From Planktothrix sp. FACHB-1365 (GTDB lineage Bacteria; Cyanobacteriota; Cyanobacteriia; Cyanobacteriales; Microcoleaceae), in the NCBI RefSeq assembly GCF_014697575.1, contig NZ_JACJSC010000023.1:42446-106445 (forward strand): a stretch of DNA of 64,000 bases, read 5' to 3'. The notes under the pieces are model-generated. The model searched no databases, had not been told where the DNA came from, and saw only the letters and a program-made list of their open reading frames with translations. Numbering within the stretch: the first letter of the stretch is position 1; every line of letters begins with the position of its first letter. A program made the translations under genes and the position numbers. Shown here piece after piece: positions 60,188-64,000 of the stretch.

Positions 60188-61339
60188 TTAACGATTTAAA
60201 ACTTGTTTTAACGCCGATAATAATAACAGAACATTTTCAGGACGGCTATTATATCCCATTAACCCAACTCGCCAAACTTGACCCGCTAATTCTCCTAAAC
60301 CATTGCCGATTTCAATATTATATTCAGTCAATAATTGACGAGAAATAGCTTTTCCATCTACTCCTTCAGGAATACGAACTGTTGTTAATGTGGGTAAACG
60401 ATAATCTTCATGAACATGACACTTTAATCCCAAATCGTTTAACCCCTCCCATAATAATTTAGCATTGGTTAAATGACGATTCCAACTGGCTTCTAATCCT
60501 TCCTGTGCTAAAATTCTGAGAGCTTCTCGCAAAGCATAATTCATATTAATAGGGGCAGTATGATGATAGACTCGATCCTGACCCCAATATTGAGACAGAA
60601 GCGATACATCTAAATACCAATTCGCCACTTTGGTTGACCGATTTTTCAATTTTTCAACGGCGCGAGGACTCATGGTAAACGGCCCTAAACCAGGGGGACA
60701 CCCTAACCCTTTCTGACTACAACTATAGGATAAATCCACGCCCCAACTATCTAAAAATAACGGCACACCGCCTAAACTGGTAACAGTATCAACTAATAAC
60801 AAACAATCAAATTCTCGACACAATTCCCCTAACCCTTCTAACGGTTGACAAGCACCTGTAGAAGTTTCTGCATGAACCAGTGCTAACACCTTGGGACGAT
60901 GGGTTTCTATCCCTTGGCGCAATTCTTCCAAACTAAACACCCGACCCCAGGGTTTGACTAATTTTCGCACATCAGCCCCATAACGGCCCGCCATATCGAC
61001 TAACCGATAGCCGAAATACCCCATCACCCCCACTAACACCACGTCTCCAGGTTCAACAATATTCGCCAGAGTCGCTTCCATCGCCGCACTTCCCGTCCCA
61101 CTCATGGGGATAGTCATGGGGTTATCGGTTTGCCAAGCATAGCGCAATAGGGTTTGTACCTCATTCATCAGTTGCAGAAAATAGGGGTCAAGGTGTCCGA
61201 CGGGAGACATCGCCAAGGCTTGCAATACACGCGGGTTAGCATTGGATGGCCCAGGCCCTAGCAACAGACGGGGAGGAACATTCAATTCTGGAGGAATAAC
61301 GCGATTTTTATCATTAACCGAAGGTGAAACTAAACTCAT
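60188..61339 (-). CDS. Alanine-glyoxylate/serine-pyruvate class V aminotransferase
   Basis: 383 residues. PLP enzyme with LLGPGPSNANPRVLQAL at the N-terminus, SGTGSAAMEATLAN, VHAETSTGAC, VDTVTSLGG and the PLP lysine in SCSQKGLGCPPG. In cyanobacteria this family converts glyoxylate to glycine during photorespiration; some annotations call it soluble hydrogenase small subunit, which is probably wrong. Complete and single. Confidence 0.9.
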   Translation of the reverse strand: MSLVSPSVNDKNRVIPPELNVPPRLLLGPGPSNANPRVLQALAMSPVGHLDPYFLQLMNEVQTLLRYAWQTDNPMTIPMSGTGSAAMEATLANIVEPGDVVLVGVMGYFGYRLVDMAGRYGADVRKLVKPWGRVFSLEELRQGIETHRPKVLALVHAETSTGACQPLEGLGELCREFDCLLLVDTVTSLGGVPLFLDSWGVDLSYSCSQKGLGCPPGLGPFTMSPRAVEKLKNRSTKVANWYLDVSLLSQYWGQDRVYHHTAPINMNYALREALRILAQEGLEASWNRHLTNAKLLWEGLNDLGLKCHVHEDYRLPTLTTVRIPEGVDGKAISRQLLTEYNIEIGNGLGELAGQVWRVGLMGYNSRPENVLLLLSALKQVLNR

Positions 61340-61371
61340 AAATTATTTTTGACTCAATACTATTATTGTGC

Positions 61372-61411
61372 TTTGACATCCGCCCCGGCGTAAACGCACG
61401 GGGATTCCATC
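61372..61411 (-). mobile_element. IS200/IS605-like end hairpin (solo)
   Basis: TTTGACATC, then a stem CCCCG/CGGGG with an inner GCG/CGC, a TAAA loop and one bulged A, then GATTCC. The same pattern, including the bulged A, appears at 63876-63911. No transposase is attached. It lies between tRNA-Asp and the aminotransferase. Confidence 0.5.
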
Positions 61412-61467
61412 TATTTCAACAAATCGAAAATCGATTAGTGCAGGCGTTTTGTTTTTAGACTTAAGAA

Positions 61468-61541
61468 CGGGACTGACGGGGCTCGAACCCGCAACTTCCG
61501 CCGTGACAGGGCGGTGCTCTAACCAATTGAACTACAGTCCC
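61468..61541 (-). tRNA. tRNA-Asp(GUC)
   Basis: Read from 61541: acceptor GGGACTG pairs with CAGTCCC, discriminator G. The anticodon stem CCGCC/GGCGG encloses CTGTCAC with anticodon GTC. The T loop TTCGAGC is standard. CCA is not encoded. Confidence 0.95.
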
Positions 61542-61684
61542 TTGCTGTCGTTCTTTTTTTTGCGACAATTTTTATTATTACTGCTTTTTTTGAATTTGTC
61601 AACACCTCCTAGAAACTTTTTTTTGGGGGTCTGGATGGACTGTTGGCCAATGACCCAAGAAGGGGAAACGCTAGACTAAAGAAA

Positions 61685-62632
61685 ATGAATCAGGAGCACT
61701 CAGGAGTGAATTTAGGGCTTAAACAGTTAGACGGATTAACTCAAAAACGACTGGAAACTTGGGTTAAGGAAGCCCAACGGCGGAGTCAATTGGGTCAATT
61801 ACCCACCTATATTCCCCAATTAGCTCAGGTCAACCCCCAGGAATTTGGGGTACAAATCCTCACCCTGACCGGGAAATCTTACCAAACTGGAAACGCCACC
61901 CTCCGGTTTCCGTTGATGAGTGTGATTAAGCCGCTTTTATTACTTAATCGACTGGTGGAATTAGGAGAAGATGAGGTGTTCAAGCGGGTCGGTGTTCAAC
62001 CTTCCGATCAACCCTTCAATTCCCTCGAACAACTTCAAACCGATGACGGATGGCCCCGTAATCCGATGTTAAATAGTGGGGCCATCGTTCTAGCCGCATT
62101 ACTCCCCGGACAAAATGCCGATTCTCGCTGTGATTATCTCTGTTCTTGGTTAAATCAATTTGCCCATTGTGATCTCGTTTTAGATCAAGACATTCTGGAG
62201 TCGGTGCGTTCTGTTCCCAACCCCAAAAACCAAAGGCTGATTGCTACCCTACAAGCGTCCGGTTATATCGATAATCCTGATGTAACCCTCGATACCTATA
62301 ACCAAATTTGTTGTTTATCAGCCACGATTTCAGATTTAGCTCAATTGGGTCTGTTATTAGCCCAACCCTCCCAGCCACAATGGCAAGTTTGCTGTCGTAT
62401 GGTGAAAGCGTTAATGATGACCTGTGGGTTATACCAAGCATCAGGACAGTTTGCGGTACAGGTGGGACTCCCGACAAAATCGGGGGTAAGTGGGGCTGTA
62501 TTATCGATTATTCCGCAACAAGGTGCGATCGCCTGTTACAGTCCCCCCCTTGATCCCGAAGGAAATTCTGTGGGGAGTTTATTTTTGATTCAAACAATGG
62601 CTCAAAGTTTAGGGTTAAGTGTGTTTAATTAG
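61685..62632 (+). CDS. glsA: Glutaminase (GlsA family)
   Basis: Converts glutamine to glutamate and ammonia. 315 residues from the ATG at 61685. The serine beta-lactamase-like fold has the SxxK motif as SVIKP, then NPMLNSGAI, YNQICCLSATISDLAQLGLLLA and GLPTKSGVSGAVL. The usual family form of the SxxK segment is SISK; here the middle residue is Ile, but Ser and Lys are kept. The frame from 61643 adds 14 residues with no clear SD. Its last 8 bases overlap the convergent oxidase gene. Confidence 0.88.
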   Translation: MNQEHSGVNLGLKQLDGLTQKRLETWVKEAQRRSQLGQLPTYIPQLAQVNPQEFGVQILTLTGKSYQTGNATLRFPLMSVIKPLLLLNRLVELGEDEVFKRVGVQPSDQPFNSLEQLQTDDGWPRNPMLNSGAIVLAALLPGQNADSRCDYLCSWLNQFAHCDLVLDQDILESVRSVPNPKNQRLIATLQASGYIDNPDVTLDTYNQICCLSATISDLAQLGLLLAQPSQPQWQVCCRMVKALMMTCGLYQASGQFAVQVGLPTKSGVSGAVLSIIPQQGAIACYSPPLDPEGNSVGSLFLIQTMAQSLGLSVFN

Positions 62633-63743
62633 ACTGAATCAATTGTCGAATTTCCTGAGCCGTTGCGGGTGCTAATAAAATCCCATTTCGATAATGTCCA
62701 GTGGCTAATAAAATATTAGAAAATCCGGGTAAATTGCCAATAACAGGAGCGGGAATCCCTTCAGGACGAGGACGTAACCCCGACCAGGTTTTAAGAATCG
62801 TTGCCTTTTCTAAAGCTGGACAAATGGCGATCGCTCCTTTTAATACTAAATCCAAGGGTTCAGGAGTCACTAAAATTTCTTGATCATTTTCAGGAAATTC
62901 AACCGTTGCTCCCACCCAATATTCAGCATTTCCTAACGGTACAATATGAACATCATTTCCCGTAATTACAGGTTCTAACCCTAATGTTCCTAACGGTTCA
63001 ACACAACGAACTTGCAACGCTTGTCCCAAAACCGGACGAATTTTAATCGGTTTTTTACCTGAATTTTCAGTTTCCAGGGGAGAAATTAAGGGTGTTGTTC
63101 CTAACCCTGATGCCATCACAACCCAATCAGCATTTAAGTCTCCTTCAGAGGTTTTAATCCGTTGACAAACTTGTTGTTCGTCTGGGGTTTTTAATACTTC
63201 TAAAAACTCTACCGTTACACCAAATTGAAAGGTTACGCCTCGATGTTGCGCTGCTTCAACTAAAGTTAAGGTTAATTGCGTGGGATCTAGTTGTCGATCA
63301 TCAGGAGAATAAACCGCACCGAACACTTTTTCTGTATTAATCTGAGGATAGCGAGTTTGAATTTCCGTTGGATTTAACCATTCTAATTCAAAGCCTTGGG
63401 AACGCCGTAAATTGATAAGATTATGCCATTTTTCTAATTCCTCTTCGGCATAACATAATAATAAAATTCCTTGACGATTAAAGGGAATTTTTTGACCTGT
63501 TATGGCTTCTAATTCGGGAATTAAGGTTTCATAACGTTGCATACTATACTGTCTCAGTCGCCAAGCTCGTCCTTTTGTTTTTTGGCTAATAATTCCTATT
63601 AAAACCCCTAATGAAGCTCCTGTTGAAGCTTGAGCCGGAGGGTTTTGATCAATGACTGTAATCTTTAAATCGGGATTTTGGGAAAGTTCATAAGCCAGGG
63701 TTGCCCCAACGATACCACAGCCAATAATAACGATAGAATTCAT
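62625..63743 (-). CDS. DAO-type FAD-dependent oxidoreductase
   Basis: 372 residues. FAD-binding GxGxxG (IIGCGIVGATLAYEL) and a DAO-type core (SLGVLIGIISQKTKGRAWRLR; VMASGLGTTPLI). The C-terminal TWSGLRPRPEGIPAPVIG and GHYRNGILLAPATAQ fit glycine/D-amino-acid oxidases such as ThiO, which feeds glycine oxidation to thiazole synthesis. ThiO identity is not certain; the gene is not next to other thi genes. Confidence 0.85.
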   Translation of the reverse strand: MNSIVIIGCGIVGATLAYELSQNPDLKITVIDQNPPAQASTGASLGVLIGIISQKTKGRAWRLRQYSMQRYETLIPELEAITGQKIPFNRQGILLLCYAEEELEKWHNLINLRRSQGFELEWLNPTEIQTRYPQINTEKVFGAVYSPDDRQLDPTQLTLTLVEAAQHRGVTFQFGVTVEFLEVLKTPDEQQVCQRIKTSEGDLNADWVVMASGLGTTPLISPLETENSGKKPIKIRPVLGQALQVRCVEPLGTLGLEPVITGNDVHIVPLGNAEYWVGATVEFPENDQEILVTPEPLDLVLKGAIAICPALEKATILKTWSGLRPRPEGIPAPVIGNLPGFSNILLATGHYRNGILLAPATAQEIRQLIQSN

Positions 63744-63875
63744 AACTCAAATTTTAGAAAATTTTACAATTTTACTACTTACATTCCACACTACAAAATA
63801 TAATATATTAGATTTCAAACGTAGAGGTAGTAGAAATAGGAGCGCAGAGGGAAGTAAAAAAAAGGAGCAACGGTG

Positions 63876-63911
63876 TTGACACTCCTCGCGAATCAAGCGA
63901 CGAGGATTCTT
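63876..63911 (-). mobile_element. IS200/IS605-like right-end hairpin
   Basis: TTGACACT, then CCTCG/CGAGG with inner CG/CG, a 7-nt loop and one bulged A, then GATTCTT. It is immediately downstream of the partial minus-strand CDS, the place expected for the right end of an IS whose last gene is on that strand. Confidence 0.5.
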
Positions 63912-64000
63912 AAGTAGTCCAAATACGAACTCTTAATGGCGTAGTCAATGCACCACTACTGACTCCATCGAGATTTAATCCCAATGTTGCCGATACTTTA
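63910..64000 (-). CDS. Partial CDS, C-terminal 29 residues only
   Basis: The minus strand from the window edge reads to TAA at 63910-63912. The visible end is VSATLGLNLDGV, then TPLRVRIWTT. No family is recognised. Its stop touches the IS200/IS605-like hairpin, so it could be the end of a tnpB, but the residues themselves do not show it. Confidence 0.4.
   Translation of the reverse strand, partial: KVSATLGLNLDGVSSGALTTPLRVRIWTT

Noticed and set aside
61372..63911. A complete transposon between the two IS200/IS605-like hairpins
   Set aside because: The enclosed genes are housekeeping (tRNA-Asp, glsA, an oxidase) with no transposase, and both hairpins look like right ends.

Overview
The window looks like part of the chromosome of a filamentous cyanobacterium, most likely a Planktothrix/Oscillatoria/Limnoraphis-type member of the Microcoleaceae. 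The evidence is the many GCGATCGC (HIP1) octamers, moderate-to-low GC, heptameric tandem repeats between genes, and typical cyanobacterial families: DUF1995, DUF3352, a Ser/Thr kinase fused to GUN4, zinc-ribbon kinases with WD40 propellers, a phytyl-ester-synthase-like hydrolase and many Uma2/DUF820 proteins. There is no rRNA and no CRISPR array. All assignments come from reading the sequence; no database search was run.

Layout. 1-1.3 kb: a tnpB running off the left edge on the minus strand, plus a nested stem-loop. 1.3-4.7 kb: a zinc-finger/RelE-like protein, a cysteine desulfurase, a DUF1995 protein and a PPP-type phosphatase. 4.8-8.9 kb (minus): plsX-fabH-fabD followed by a PES-like hydrolase, a lipid-synthesis block with hairpins in its spacers. 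9-17.7 kb: a DacB-type peptidase, two Uma2 genes, an S9 peptidase, a UPF0175/DUF3368 toxin-antitoxin pair, a 55-residue membrane ORF, miaB and a coupled lipoprotein. 17.7-22.3 kb (minus): kinase-WD40, HAD phosphatase and kinase-GUN4 in a row. 22.7-27.2 kb: a Ca2+/H+ exchanger and a GH57/DUF3536 enzyme.

27.2-30.4 kb is a toxin-antitoxin island (a truncated PIN pair, Uma2, a Phd/PIN pair, a DUF3368 remnant and a DUF4258 pair). It is bracketed by two direct copies of an ~82-bp repeat, one of which forms the broken 3' end of the first PIN gene. 30.4-35.3 kb is one 1642-codon multidomain surface-type gene (Calx-beta, VWD-like, 7 FG-GAP). Its upstream region is an array of 84-bp units, each with 15-bp inverted-repeat arms. 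36.3-43 kb carries two STAND NTPases: an NB-ARC protein with 14 WD40 blades (two complete propellers), and an nSTAND1 protein that stops right after its STAND module and is followed 4 nt later by a sugar O-acetyltransferase.

43-61 kb is mostly housekeeping and envelope genes: a solute-binding protein, lpdA, an HlyD adaptor, a CorC/HlyC-type protein, tRNA-Ile(CAU), a third zinc-ribbon kinase-WD40, a HicB-like/PIN pair, a UbiB kinase, a GspE/PilB ATPase, DUF3352, a Panacea/RelE-like toxin-antitoxin pair and an alanine-glyoxylate aminotransferase. 61.3-64 kb holds tRNA-Asp, glutaminase, a DAO-type oxidase and a partial CDS at the right edge. Two IS200/IS605-like end hairpins with the same bulged A occur here.

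The best candidates for something undescribed are the two-STAND block with its O-acetyltransferase, the 84-bp palindromic array upstream of the giant gene, and the repeat-bracketed cassettes at 10.5-11.6 and 27.2-30.4 kb.
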